Below, one piece after another: positions 47,878-57,136 of a stretch of 64,000 bases of DNA. The notes beneath the pieces are model-generated. The model ran no database searches, had not been told where the DNA came from, and worked only from the letters and a program-made list of their open reading frames with translations. The position numbers and the translations under genes were made by a program. This DNA is from an uncultured Bacteroidia bacterium (lineage in GTDB: Bacteria > Bacteroidota > Bacteroidia > Bacteroidales > ML635J-15). Every line of letters begins with the position of its first letter. Position 1 is the stretch's first letter. The DNA lies in NCBI GenBank assembly GCA_902791865.1, contig CADAXK010000009.1, positions 62,001-126,000 on the forward strand, given 5' to 3'.

Positions 47878-50028
47878 TTATTGTTTAATTATTTGTTTTA
47901 CAATTATACCTGCATTTTCAGTTGTAATCCTTACCTTGTAAACGCCACTTGTCCATGTTGATGACTCAACGCTAATTGCATTTGAGTTGACATCAATCAT
48001 GCCCATCGACTGACCAACTACATTGAAGATTTCAATTGTTGTCATGCCTTCGCATTCAATCATGAACTTGTCGCTTGCCGGGTTAGGATAGATTTCAACA
48101 GAAATGTTGCTTCCATCGATACCTGTTTGTATTGCTTGAACGCTTTCTGATGGATCGGATTCACCATATTGGCAAACTGTTACAATATAATAGGTATCGC
48201 CACTCTGTCCGTTCATGTCAACATAGCTTGTTGTTGAAATATTGGCGAGTGCGGTTTCTTCATCGTTGCGGAAGATATTGTACGATACAGCATTTTCGGC
48301 AGCTGTCCACGAAATCAAGTTTCCGTAAGGCTCAACCGAAACTTCAAGATTAGTAACCGTGTTACATTCTTCTACTGCTATCTGTCTGAAAGTAGCAACA
48401 ATGCTGTGTCTGTTTTCTGTTACACTATTGAATGTGTAGCTTGCGCTTGCACCAATGACAGAGTAACTTGCAATATCATTAATAGCGCTTTGTCCGTCAA
48501 CTATAACATCGGCAATATCATAACCTTCGTCTGGTGTAATAGTAAATACAGCATCTGCACCACAGTTAACTTCAACATCGCCAGCAGGAGTTATTGTACC
48601 GCCATTTTCAGCGCTTGCAGCAATCGTGTAAACAATCTGGTTGAATGTTACATTGATTGCCTGTTCAGTAGTTACATTTGGTATTGTGTATGAGTTGTTA
48701 GCATCAAGTTCTACAGGCGTACCATTGACGGTAACAGTACCGATTGTGTAGCAAGCATCCGGTGTAACGGTAAATGTGAAGTCATCGCCTTCGGTTACAG
48801 TCTGTGTACCTGTTGGAGAAACAGAACCGCCATCTGCATCGGCATTAATAACAATCTCTATTTCATTAGCAGGTATAACTTCGAAAGTAGCCGAAATGCT
48901 ATGACCGTTTGCTGTTACATCGTTGAAAGTATAGCTTTCTACAGCACCAACGCTTTCATTGTCAACAACGACATCTGCAATTTGGTAACCTTCACTAGCA
49001 GCTATTGCAAATGCCTTGTTTTCTCCGCAGTTAACATTTACATCGCCGGAAGGAGTTATTGTTCCACCATTGCCAGCGCTTGCTGTAATAATATATGTTA
49101 TCTGACTGAAAGTAACATTAACAGTCTGTTCGGTTGTTACATTTTCAATTGAGTAGGAATTGTTTGCATCAAGGACAACAGCAACACCATTTACAGTAAC
49201 AGAACCGATTGTGTAGCAAGCATCAGGAGTTACAGTGAAAGTAAAGTCGGAACCTTGTTCTACCGACTGCGAACCGCTTGGATAAACGGTACCACCCTGT
49301 GCATCAGCATTTACTGTTATTACAATGTGATTGTCAGGAATTTCAACGAATGTTGCCGAAATTGTGTGGTCTGCAGTTACATTCGTAAATGAGTACGAAC
49401 TTATAGAACCAACACTTTGATTGTCAACTATAACATCGGAAATCATGAATCCTTCGCTTGGTGCAATCGTGTAAGTCTGGCTTCCTCCGCAGGTAACGGT
49501 TGTTGTTCCAGGATTGATTGTTCCTCCGTTTCCAGCAGTAGCTGTAATTGTATATGACAATTGGTTGAAAGTTACATTGATGTTCTGGTTTGATGTAATA
49601 TTATTAATAGTGTACTGGTTGTTTGCATCGAGTGTTACGGCAGTACCATTAACCGTTACATTACCAATTTCGTAGCAAGGTTCTGGAGTAACTGTGAATG
49701 TGAAGCTTCCGCCCTCATCGATAGTCTGTGTGCCTGTCGGTGAAACAGAACCACCATCTGCATCAGCAGTAACATCAATTGTAAGAACAGCAATGAATGT
49801 TGCCGAAATTGTGTGGTTTGCAGTTACATTCGAGAAAGTGTAGCTTTCAATTGCACCCATGTTTTGTCCATCAACTGTAACATTGCTGATGCGGTATCCG
49901 GCATTGGCAGCTATTGCGAAAGTCTTGTTTTCACCGCAGTTTACTGTAGTGTTTCCGTTAGGAGTAATTGTACCACCATTTCCAGCAGTTGCTGCAATTG
50001 TGATTAATAGTGTACTGGTTGTTTGCAT
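47878..50028 (-). CDS. C-terminal fragment of the C25-type protease gene: repeats and T9SS sorting domain
   Basis: A 716-residue frame with no signal peptide or proper start. It consists of alternating beta repeats of two types (VTVNGTxVxLDANNxYxIxNVT and ATAGNGGTITPxGxxxVNCG to GYxIxxVxVDxxSVG, with VTAxHxISATF), about three and a half pairs, then a fibronectin-like segment (VSVEPYGNLISWTAAENAVSYNIFRNDE) and a type A T9SS sorting domain (VEIYPNPASDKFMIE to GVYKVRITTENAGIIVKQIIK). It is clearly the continuation of the 50358-54890 frame, cut off by frameshifts in the repeat zone. If joined, the whole gene would code about 2,300 residues. Confidence 0.85.
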   Translation of the reverse strand: MQTTSTLLITIAATAGNGGTITPNGNTTVNCGENKTFAIAANAGYRISNVTVDGQNMGAIESYTFSNVTANHTISATFIAVLTIDVTADADGGSVSPTGTQTIDEGGSFTFTVTPEPCYEIGNVTVNGTAVTLDANNQYTINNITSNQNINVTFNQLSYTITATAGNGGTINPGTTTVTCGGSQTYTIAPSEGFMISDVIVDNQSVGSISSYSFTNVTADHTISATFVEIPDNHIVITVNADAQGGTVYPSGSQSVEQGSDFTFTVTPDACYTIGSVTVNGVAVVLDANNSYSIENVTTEQTVNVTFSQITYIITASAGNGGTITPSGDVNVNCGENKAFAIAASEGYQIADVVVDNESVGAVESYTFNDVTANGHSISATFEVIPANEIEIVINADADGGSVSPTGTQTVTEGDDFTFTVTPDACYTIGTVTVNGTPVELDANNSYTIPNVTTEQAINVTFNQIVYTIAASAENGGTITPAGDVEVNCGADAVFTITPDEGYDIADVIVDGQSAINDIASYSVIGASASYTFNSVTENRHSIVATFRQIAVEECNTVTNLEVSVEPYGNLISWTAAENAVSYNIFRNDEETALANISTTSYVDMNGQSGDTYYIVTVCQYGESDPSESVQAIQTGIDGSNISVEIYPNPASDKFMIECEGMTTIEIFNVVGQSMGMIDVNSNAISVESSTWTSGVYKVRITTENAGIIVKQIIKQ
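49603..50002 (-). repeat. 400-bp tandem repeat, copy 1
   Basis: Corresponds base for base to 50003-50402, with about 95% identity. 400 is not a multiple of three, so each copy shifts the reading frame by one. A normal repeat pair elsewhere in the gene is about 460 bp; about 60 bp coding for the link NVTSNQNINVTFNQLSYT is missing at each junction. Confidence 0.8.
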
Positions 50029-50455
50029 CGAGCGTTACGGCAGTACCATTAACTGTTACATTACCAATTTCGTAGCAAGGTTCTGGAGTAACTGTGAATG
50101 TGAAGTTTCCGCCCTCATCGATTGTCTGTGTGCCAGTTGGAGAAACAGAACCACCATTGGCATCGGCAGTAACATCAATTGTAAGAACAGCGATGAATGT
50201 TGCCGAAATTGTGTGGTTTGCATCAACATTCGAGAATGTGTAGGTTTCGATTGCGCCCATGTTTTGTCCATCTACTGTAACATTGCTGATGCGGTATCCG
50301 GCGTTGGCAGCTATTGCGAAAGTCTTGTTTTCACCGCAGTTTACTGTAGTGTTTCCGTTAGGAGTAATTGTACCACCATTTCCAGCAGTTGCTGCAATTG
50401 TGAACATTGCTGATTGTGTACTGGTTGTTTGTAAGATTAACATTGTTTCCATCAA
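49958..50455 (-). pseudogene. Middle fragment of the C25-type protease gene (third frame)
   Basis: A 165-codon frame holding one beta-repeat unit (FTIAATAGNGGTITPNG to TPEPCYEIGNVTVNGTA), ending in the out-of-frame tail HNCSNCWKWWYNYS. The same tail ends the 50358-54890 frame, so both breaks occurred at the same place in consecutive repeats. It is part of one original gene, not a separate protein. Confidence 0.75.
50003..50402 (-). repeat. 400-bp tandem repeat, copy 2
   Basis: Tandem with 49603-50002. About 20 base differences separate the copies, so it is not a simple identical-repeat assembly collapse. Confidence 0.8.
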
Positions 50456-53400
50456 CGGTTACCGAAGCAATTTCGTAGCAGTCGTTTGGAGTTGCTGTAA
50501 ATGTGAAGTTATTGCCTTCGGTGACGGTCTGTGTTCCGTTAGGAGAAACAGTACCGCCATTGTTTGAGTTGACAGTTACAGTATAGCTTGGCAAATTGTT
50601 TTCTATTGTTACGCATTGCTGAGCAGCAAGCGATTCGCTATTGTCATTACATACTGCACGAACGCTGAAGCAATGTTCGCCTACAGAAAGGTTTGTTGCT
50701 GTGTAAGTTCCACCAGTAACATTGGATGCCACAAGAACACCATTGTCGTAGATATTTACAGCAGCAGCTCCCGAAATTGCATTTCCGCTAATACTTATAT
50801 CATCAACGCAGAAATAATACTTGTTATTGGATGTATAGCGTATTGCAACATATTTTGCTGCAGCAGGCACATTGTAGGTTTTGTATGTCCACGAAACACT
50901 TGTGCCACCCCTAACACTTCCGGAACCTAAACTGGTAAAACTCGACTGCTCGTTGGTCGTAGTTGAATACAAAACTTCGAAGCTTTCCGTATATGTATTA
51001 TTATGTCCACCTCTGCAATAAAATGAAAAAGTAAAGTTTTCTGTGAAGTTAAGTTGAGGACTTATAACCCAATCGTCGTTTTGTACAGTTGTGTTGTTTT
51101 GAGATGCGTTGTAAAAACTAGCAAGGAACTGGCTGCCTGAATGAGCGGTTACTCGCGCCCTTGATGCCAGTGTCTGTGAAGTATTGCTTGTGTATTGTAC
51201 TTGTGTCGGATCAAACACAATGAATGCCATTTCTTCATTTGCATTTGTCCAACTATTATAGTTACTAATACGACCAGTTTGACTTCCATCTCCATCTATA
51301 TATGTCCAACCTACTGTACCTTCTGAATTGATAGTAAAAGCGGTATGATCTTCAAAATCGTCGCTAATAGTTATAGCTTCAATAGTCTGTGCATTCCAAG
51401 TTATTGTTGCATCGGCATTGTTAACTGCAACCTGCAATCCTGTTGGAGCATCGCAGGCTGGACCAACAGCGGTTATTGTAATCGTTCCGTTCCAAGTGCT
51501 ACTTCCGTCTGTGATTTCAACATTGATTGTTGCAACATGACCATCGGGAACGTTTTCTGCAAGCGAGAAGTTGAATGTACCATTTGCTGTAGCATTGCCA
51601 GCTATTGCTCCGAGTATTGCCGATGTGCTGTTTAGTGTAAGATATTCGTCTGTTGTAGAGATAGTTGCTGTTGTGTTTGCACTTGTTGTACCAACTCCGG
51701 TATTTGTAAATACTACATTAAGGTCGTTGGTGGTGTTGTATTGTGCTGTTGTTGGAGTGTAGCTTTGAACTTCAACTTCTGGACCTGGTACATAGCAACT
51801 AATTTCTGCTACCCATCCAGAAGAAGCAACAGACTGGTCGGATGTAAACATTATCGTCAACGCTCCTGATGCATTAGTTGCTGTTATTGTGCCAGGATTG
51901 TCGGTTCCACATACGCCGTTGACAATTGCAGTTGTTGATGTAGTTACACCGTCATAGATGTATAACTTGTCGTAGCAAGTTCCAGAACCTCCCCAACCTG
52001 AACTACTAGCTGCTTCAAGCGAGAATTCAGTGAATGTCAATCTAACCTTTGCGCCACTGGTAGCTGGATATATTGTCTGTGTATAAGATAAGCTATTTCC
52101 ATAATCGTCATCGCCACCCGGATCCTTATAAGTTCCACCACAGACATAAACATTCTGGTTGCTCATTACAATGTCGGGATAGACGACTGTAATATATCCT
52201 GTCTTTGTTTCAGTGTCGTCGCCGTAGGCGTTGTGTGCAACCAAAGTAACAGTAAAATCGCCTGGTTCGCTGTAAGTAACACTTGGATTCTGTTCAGTAG
52301 AAGTTGCAGGAGTACCGCCTTCAAAAGTCCACTCCCATGAAGTCGGGATATTTTCGGTTAGGTCAGTAAAGGTTACTGTGCCGCCAATGTTTACTTCTGT
52401 TTCCGAAGCTGCAAAATCGGCAACAGGAGGATTGGTGTTAGGATTAACCGTAATGTAGTTTGTGCGTGTCTTGGTGTCGTTGCCAAGAGAGTTTTCAACT
52501 CGCAATGTTACTGTGTAAGTACCAGGAGTCATATATGTATGAACGGGGTTCATTTCGGTTGAGGTCTCACCGTCACCAAAGTTCCACAGGTAAGTTGCAG
52601 CATACTGCGAGTTGTTTGTGAATGTAACAGATTCTCTTTCAAGTAATGTTGTAGGAGCACCTGTAAAGTCAGCTGTTGGTGGATTAGGAGCTATTACAGC
52701 AACTGTACCGAAATATGGTTGGTACTGTTGACGAGTAACAACAACATAAAGGGTTCCAGCACCAGGTATTGCCTCGCTGAAATTAACCGTTGCTATACCC
52801 TGTGCATTTGCCACAGCCACACCATAGATTGTAGATTCGTTATCGGTAACTGCTACATACGAACCAGCAACTGCATTTACGGTCATCGAAGTTGCACCAG
52901 CCATTACCGATGCAGGAAGAGTAACATTGTTTGCTTCCGGCTTTGTAACATAAGGCATTACGGAACCATCGCCGAATGCGTGATAGTACAACCAGTAGTA
53001 ATTTGCGTCAGCAGATGTTTGATAGTTAGATTCGTGTGCCGAAGCAACTGCAATGTCACCAATATTTAACAAAGAAGAAACAGAGTTCCAATATTCATCG
53101 ACAAACATAGCATCGTAAACGCCCATTGTTGTATTTGCGGTAGTTGGTGTGCCAGTAAGCTGATAGTTTCTAAAATTAACACCAGTACCAATTGCCCAGT
53201 AGAAATCCTCGTACCAGTAGCTTACTGGTGAATTGCCGATGTAAGCGATAGCACCTGCATTAGGAACACGAATCATAGTTTCGGCAAAGCAGGCATTAGC
53301 ACCTATGGCAGAACCAGGGGAGTAGGTTGTTGAAGTATTATTGAAATTACCTGTAAGGCAGCAGTTTCCAACAGCAAAGAAATATTTTCCTGTATTTGTT

Positions 53401-54890
53401 AAAGAAGCAACCTGAGTTGCTGACAATTTAGGCTGGTACCATTCCTGCTTGTCTCCATGAGCAGTGTAGTTGAGAAAACAGAAACCATCATTAATTCCAC
53501 TGTAAACACCATTGTTCGAACCAGAATATCCTGCAGAACTTGATGTTGATGTTACAGTACTTACATTTCCGTTTTCGAAACCACCGTATGTGGTATTGCT
53601 TGTATTAAAATAATACGTAGAGGCGTATGTTACTGTCGGAGCGGCAACCCTGCTTGTCCAGCTGCTATCCCAACCACCGATAATCTTCACATTGTTAAGA
53701 TAGTTTCCGCCATCTGCAAACTCATATTTCTCGTATGTAAGAACCTTATTAAGATAATTCTCGAGATGAGTTGCGTTCTCAACCGAAATACGGCTGTAAA
53801 GCATTTCGGGATAGTAGTCGCTATTTGACGAATAGTCTGTTGATGCATAACCAATATCTGTAGCACAGTTTCCACTATCGTCGTCAACATTAATGGTTGT
53901 GTATTGCGGAACTTGTCCTGTATCACCTATTACAATAAGATACGAATATGCATTGCCTGATGATACAGAAGCATTATACTTTGTCTTTATGAAACTTGCT
54001 ATGTTTGTAGCAGTTGTTCCTGTTTCATCGGTGTAGAAGATGTCAACATAGTAACCTTTCTGCAATTTCCATGCGAGCCACTGGTTGAGAACAGAATTGT
54101 TCCTGAAGCCAGAATAACAGATAACAAGCATTTTGACAGGTGTGTGATACATATCGGTATGCGTATCGTAAACGCCCTTGATTGTTGACTGGCCGAACAT
54201 GCTCTTGTTGAGCAACTGGTCGTATATGCTGTTGAATGCAGGGCTGTATGTGTTTGCAAACATACTCTGCGTAAGTGCAGCATTGGCATTCTCGAAATCG
54301 ACAGTTACATTGATGTCATTGCAAACCTTTATGGTATTTGCAGCGGCATTGTATGCGACAGGTCTAATTGTAAGTTTACCTAATCTAAATCCATACATAG
54401 TTCCGAGATACTCTACCGAAGCAATTTCATCACTTGTGTAAGTGTTGCGTGCATAAGCAGCTTCATTGACTACATATTCAACGGTTGTCGGGTCGATGTT
54501 TTTGGTAACAGGAGCCTGCTTAGCCGTTAAAGTGTTAATGTCGTAGTCGGCCAATGCGTATTCCGTTTCGGAATATCCGTTTACCGTTACAACTGGTGTT
54601 GCACCTTCTGGGATTGCAATCATTTTTGTAATCATTGGAAGTGTTGGCGAGCCCAAATCACCGTATGGGAACGAACCGTCGATGTAGATTTCGGAGAAAT
54701 TGCCCTTTTCGTTAGAAATGGCCTGACTCTCGATGGAGCTGAATGAAAACGTGGTGCTAAATCCCGACATGCTGTTGGATTGAAGCGAGCCACTCTTTGT
54801 TGCCGTTGGGGTCAGCGGGATACGCCCGTTCTGCGAAAATGCTAAACTGCACATTGCGCAGATGACCACTAATAATAATAGTCGTTTCAT
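50358..54890 (-). CDS. Gingipain-like C25 cysteine protease, N-terminal part
   Basis: A 1510-residue frame: signal peptide (residues 1-19), C25-type propeptide region (to about 235), the peptidase C25 domain (about 250-650) with the catalytic His in NYTAHGDKQEWY (H478) and Cys in FFAVGNCC (C510 or C511), an immunoglobulin-like domain (about 660-750), two PKD domains (DFTGAPTTLLERESVTFTN; ADFAASETEVNIGGTVTF), a CUB-like domain (about 965-1080), a CARDB-like segment, and a cleaved-adhesin/MAM-like domain (about 1215-1400). Gingipain-type proteins are secreted by T9SS. It runs out of frame near 50400; see 47878-50028 for the C-terminal half with the sorting signal. Confidence 0.9.
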   Translation of the reverse strand: MKRLLLLVVICAMCSLAFSQNGRIPLTPTATKSGSLQSNSMSGFSTTFSFSSIESQAISNEKGNFSEIYIDGSFPYGDLGSPTLPMITKMIAIPEGATPVVTVNGYSETEYALADYDINTLTAKQAPVTKNIDPTTVEYVVNEAAYARNTYTSDEIASVEYLGTMYGFRLGKLTIRPVAYNAAANTIKVCNDINVTVDFENANAALTQSMFANTYSPAFNSIYDQLLNKSMFGQSTIKGVYDTHTDMYHTPVKMLVICYSGFRNNSVLNQWLAWKLQKGYYVDIFYTDETGTTATNIASFIKTKYNASVSSGNAYSYLIVIGDTGQVPQYTTINVDDDSGNCATDIGYASTDYSSNSDYYPEMLYSRISVENATHLENYLNKVLTYEKYEFADGGNYLNNVKIIGGWDSSWTSRVAAPTVTYASTYYFNTSNTTYGGFENGNVSTVTSTSSSAGYSGSNNGVYSGINDGFCFLNYTAHGDKQEWYQPKLSATQVASLTNTGKYFFAVGNCCLTGNFNNTSTTYSPGSAIGANACFAETMIRVPNAGAIAYIGNSPVSYWYEDFYWAIGTGVNFRNYQLTGTPTTANTTMGVYDAMFVDEYWNSVSSLLNIGDIAVASAHESNYQTSADANYYWLYYHAFGDGSVMPYVTKPEANNVTLPASVMAGATSMTVNAVAGSYVAVTDNESTIYGVAVANAQGIATVNFSEAIPGAGTLYVVVTRQQYQPYFGTVAVIAPNPPTADFTGAPTTLLERESVTFTNNSQYAATYLWNFGDGETSTEMNPVHTYMTPGTYTVTLRVENSLGNDTKTRTNYITVNPNTNPPVADFAASETEVNIGGTVTFTDLTENIPTSWEWTFEGGTPATSTEQNPSVTYSEPGDFTVTLVAHNAYGDDTETKTGYITVVYPDIVMSNQNVYVCGGTYKDPGGDDDYGNSLSYTQTIYPATSGAKVRLTFTEFSLEAASSSGWGGSGTCYDKLYIYDGVTTSTTAIVNGVCGTDNPGTITATNASGALTIMFTSDQSVASSGWVAEISCYVPGPEVEVQSYTPTTAQYNTTNDLNVVFTNTGVGTTSANTTATISTTDEYLTLNSTSAILGAIAGNATANGTFNFSLAENVPDGHVATINVEITDGSSTWNGTITITAVGPACDAPTGLQVAVNNADATITWNAQTIEAITISDDFEDHTAFTINSEGTVGWTYIDGDGSQTGRISNYNSWTNANEEMAFIVFDPTQVQYTSNTSQTLASRARVTAHSGSQFLASFYNASQNNTTVQNDDWVISPQLNFTENFTFSFYCRGGHNNTYTESFEVLYSTTTNEQSSFTSLGSGSVRGGTSVSWTYKTYNVPAAAKYVAIRYTSNNKYYFCVDDISISGNAISGAAAVNIYDNGVLVASNVTGGTYTATNLSVGEHCFSVRAVCNDNSESLAAQQCVTIENNLPSYTVTVNSNNGGTVSPNGTQTVTEGNNFTFTATPNDCYEIASVTVDGNNVNLTNNQYTISNVHNCSNCWKWWYNYS

Positions 54891-55033
54891 ACGAATTTTA
54901 ATTTAAAAATAGCAAGGCAAGTTAATAATTTTTATTATTCAATGGTTAAAAATTATGTCCAAATTATATTTATAGGTATATTTCCACGAGAATTTTTAAA
55001 AATTGGTTCATTTATGGGTATAATTTACCAACG

Positions 55034-55060
55034 AAGGATAAATTTCAATGATTTATCCTT
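55034..55060. repeat. Inverted repeat in the gap after the DUF5689 gene
   Basis: AAGGATAAA (55034-55042) pairs with TTTATCCTT (55052-55060). No T run follows, so terminator function is uncertain. Confidence 0.45.
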
Positions 55061-55089
55061 ACTTATGTATGCAAGTATCTGATTGCAAA

Positions 55090-56319
55090 TTACTTAGTAA
55101 AAACCTTTACTTCGTCTAGGAAATACTTTCCTGCAACTCCTACAGGGCTTTCAAACTTGAAAGCTATGCGAATGTTGCCCGAATATTGTGCAAGGCTAAC
55201 ATCGCCGGAGATTGCCCAGTCGGTCGATGAGGCAATGTTGGCTGGAAGTTGTGTCCAGTTGGTGCCGTCGGTTGAAATAAGTGCCGTAAGCGTATTTCCT
55301 GCGGTCAGCATTCTGGTCTTGAAGCTGAGATACGAATTTGCCTGAAGTGCAATTTCGGGAGTTATAAGCCAAGTCTCGTTTTGTTCGCCATTGTTTCCAC
55401 TGATGCTAAGGATGTTTCCATCGGTAGCAGCCTGACAAATCCACTTTGCAGAGCCTTGTACGGCATTGTTCTGCCATCCTGCATCGGCAAATTCACCAGT
55501 AGGCGAAGCATCGAAGTTGTTTTCAAAGATTTCGTCAACATCGCCAAAGCGACGACCAGTAAGTTGCACTTCATAGGTGTTGCGGATAAATAACTGGTAT
55601 TCAGTATTGTATCTGCTTACAATAGCCACAAACGAACCACTGCCTGAGGGAATTGTATCACCTGCAAAGTTGGCGTAACCGCTTGTGCGAACTATCATTG
55701 TGTTGCCAAGTTCGTCTTCGATGTAGGTGTTTACGGTTTTCTGTCCTTCCTTGTCGGCATAGGTTGTGCCAACATACTGCTGCTGGAACTGCACCTTGCG
55801 GAACTTGACAAGTTTTCCGACATACGAACCAGTGCCAATATTCTCAATGTCAACAAGTTCTGGTTCTAGGAAGCAACGGGTTTTCAACTTGACAATGTTA
55901 TTGTCAACGTGAACCGAATCCAACTGTATCATACCGCTGTAGTCGCTGAGAACCAAGCCTTTGAGGTTCACGCGCACATAGTCGCCTTCGTACACTCCAC
56001 CCGACGAAAGCAGGTGCAAGTTGATGGCCTTGTCGTCGTCGGCACCGCCTTGCAGATAAGCCGACTTGTAGATGTTGCCAATCTTGTCGGACATGGTTAT
56101 GTAGCCGAAAACGGAATGGTCTTCGTTGAACTTGTAGGTTCCGCCGCCAGCAGCCACAAGCGAGTCATAGATTTCCCACAAACGGGTAATTGTAATGGTA
56201 TCGCCAACAGGGACTTCGCTCACTTCGGGTGTGTCGTACTTGCCCTGTATGCAACCGCTGAACATAAATGCCGGCACTATTGCCGTTGCTATTGCCAATA
56301 TCTTGATTATGCTTTTCAT
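55090..56319 (-). CDS. DUF5689 lipoprotein with adhesin-like C-terminal domain
   Basis: A 409-residue lipoprotein (signal with lipobox, FMFSGCIQGKYD). Residues about 40-260 form a DUF5689 domain, an OB-like fold found in Bacteroidetes surface lipoproteins (FGYITMSDKIGNIYKSAYLQ, VRVNLKGLVLSDYSGMIQLD, IVRTSGYANFAGDTIPSGSG). Residues about 270-409 resemble a choice-of-anchor/cleaved-adhesin jelly roll (FENNFDASPTGEFADAGWQN, ETWLITPEIALQANSYLSFKTR, FLDEVKVF). It lies 13 bp from a second DUF5689 gene and then the TonB receptor, so the three form an operon. The ligand is unknown. Confidence 0.87.
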   Translation of the reverse strand: MKSIIKILAIATAIVPAFMFSGCIQGKYDTPEVSEVPVGDTITITRLWEIYDSLVAAGGGTYKFNEDHSVFGYITMSDKIGNIYKSAYLQGGADDDKAINLHLLSSGGVYEGDYVRVNLKGLVLSDYSGMIQLDSVHVDNNIVKLKTRCFLEPELVDIENIGTGSYVGKLVKFRKVQFQQQYVGTTYADKEGQKTVNTYIEDELGNTMIVRTSGYANFAGDTIPSGSGSFVAIVSRYNTEYQLFIRNTYEVQLTGRRFGDVDEIFENNFDASPTGEFADAGWQNNAVQGSAKWICQAATDGNILSISGNNGEQNETWLITPEIALQANSYLSFKTRMLTAGNTLTALISTDGTNWTQLPANIASSTDWAISGDVSLAQYSGNIRIAFKFESPVGVAGKYFLDEVKVFTK

Positions 56320-56332
56320 ATCTTCTTGTTTT

Positions 56333-57124
56333 TTAGTCGCACCTTTCGTTTTCCATGTTCACTTCATCGGTCGAACGGATAATTATCTGATAGGTTGTCT
56401 TTGTTCCTGTGTTGCTATTTGTAATGTATCGTGTCATAATTCCCACGACGCTTCCGCTGCCCTTTGGCAATGGTTGTCCAGCAAAGTCGGCGTAGTCGCT
56501 GTTGCGGGCGACGAGTGTATTTCCGTCGCAGCTTGTCATGTTGCGGTTCTGGGTAGATGAACCATGCTCTGTTGCGTAGGTCATCGAGGTATCGCTGGCT
56601 GCAAACTGCACATTGTTGAGCTTTACAAGACGGCAGTCGTAATATGCTGGATTTTCAACAACCTGAGCCATAGTAACTTCCTCTGGAGTAATCGGTACAT
56701 TTGGTTCCTGAAGTATCACCTGAAGCGTGGCATCTTCTACATCGACAAAACTTAGTTCCATCTTGCCGCTGTAATTTACTATCTGGCTGCCTTTCAGGTT
56801 CATGCGGACGCGGTCGCCAACCTTTACCATACCTGCCTGGCTGAGCTTGTAGATGTTAATTCCGCCAGTGGAATCCTGCAGGTAGGCTTCCTTGTAGATG
56901 TTGTCGTGGCTGTCGTCCATAGTGATTGTACCGAACAGCATATAGTCGTCTTTAAACTGGTAGTAGTCGCCACTGTCGGCCCACATCTTGTAAATGTCGG
57001 AAACCGTAAGTATATGGTCCTTGTCCAACTCGGTTATTGCTGGGACATCGGGTTTCTCGCAGGAGCAGACAAGTGCCACGGCTGCAAAAAACATCGGAAC
57101 TATTATGGAAATTATCTTTTTCAT
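56333..57124 (-). CDS. DUF5689 lipoprotein
   Basis: A 263-residue lipoprotein (signal MKKIISIIVPMFFAAVALVCSC with lipobox). It consists almost entirely of a DUF5689 domain (FGTITMDDSHDNIYKEAYLQDSTGG, VRMNLKGSQIVNYSGKMELS, LVARNSDYADFAGQPLPKGSG), and lacks the adhesin-like extension of the neighbouring paralogue. Tandem duplication is obvious. It probably sits on the cell surface as a partner of the TonB receptor encoded 12 bp upstream. Confidence 0.87.
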   Translation of the reverse strand: MKKIISIIVPMFFAAVALVCSCEKPDVPAITELDKDHILTVSDIYKMWADSGDYYQFKDDYMLFGTITMDDSHDNIYKEAYLQDSTGGINIYKLSQAGMVKVGDRVRMNLKGSQIVNYSGKMELSFVDVEDATLQVILQEPNVPITPEEVTMAQVVENPAYYDCRLVKLNNVQFAASDTSMTYATEHGSSTQNRNMTSCDGNTLVARNSDYADFAGQPLPKGSGSVVGIMTRYITNSNTGTKTTYQIIIRSTDEVNMENERCD

Positions 57125-57136
57125 CTTGCAAGTGTT

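Noticed and set aside
49603..50402. A CRISPR array
   Set aside because: The repeats are 400 bp, coding, and about 95% alike; no short identical repeats with unique spacers were found anywhere in the window.
49859..50413. A Cys-rich 184-codon plus-strand frame
   Set aside because: It mirrors the repeat DNA of the protease gene; the Cys runs come from the repetitive antisense codons.
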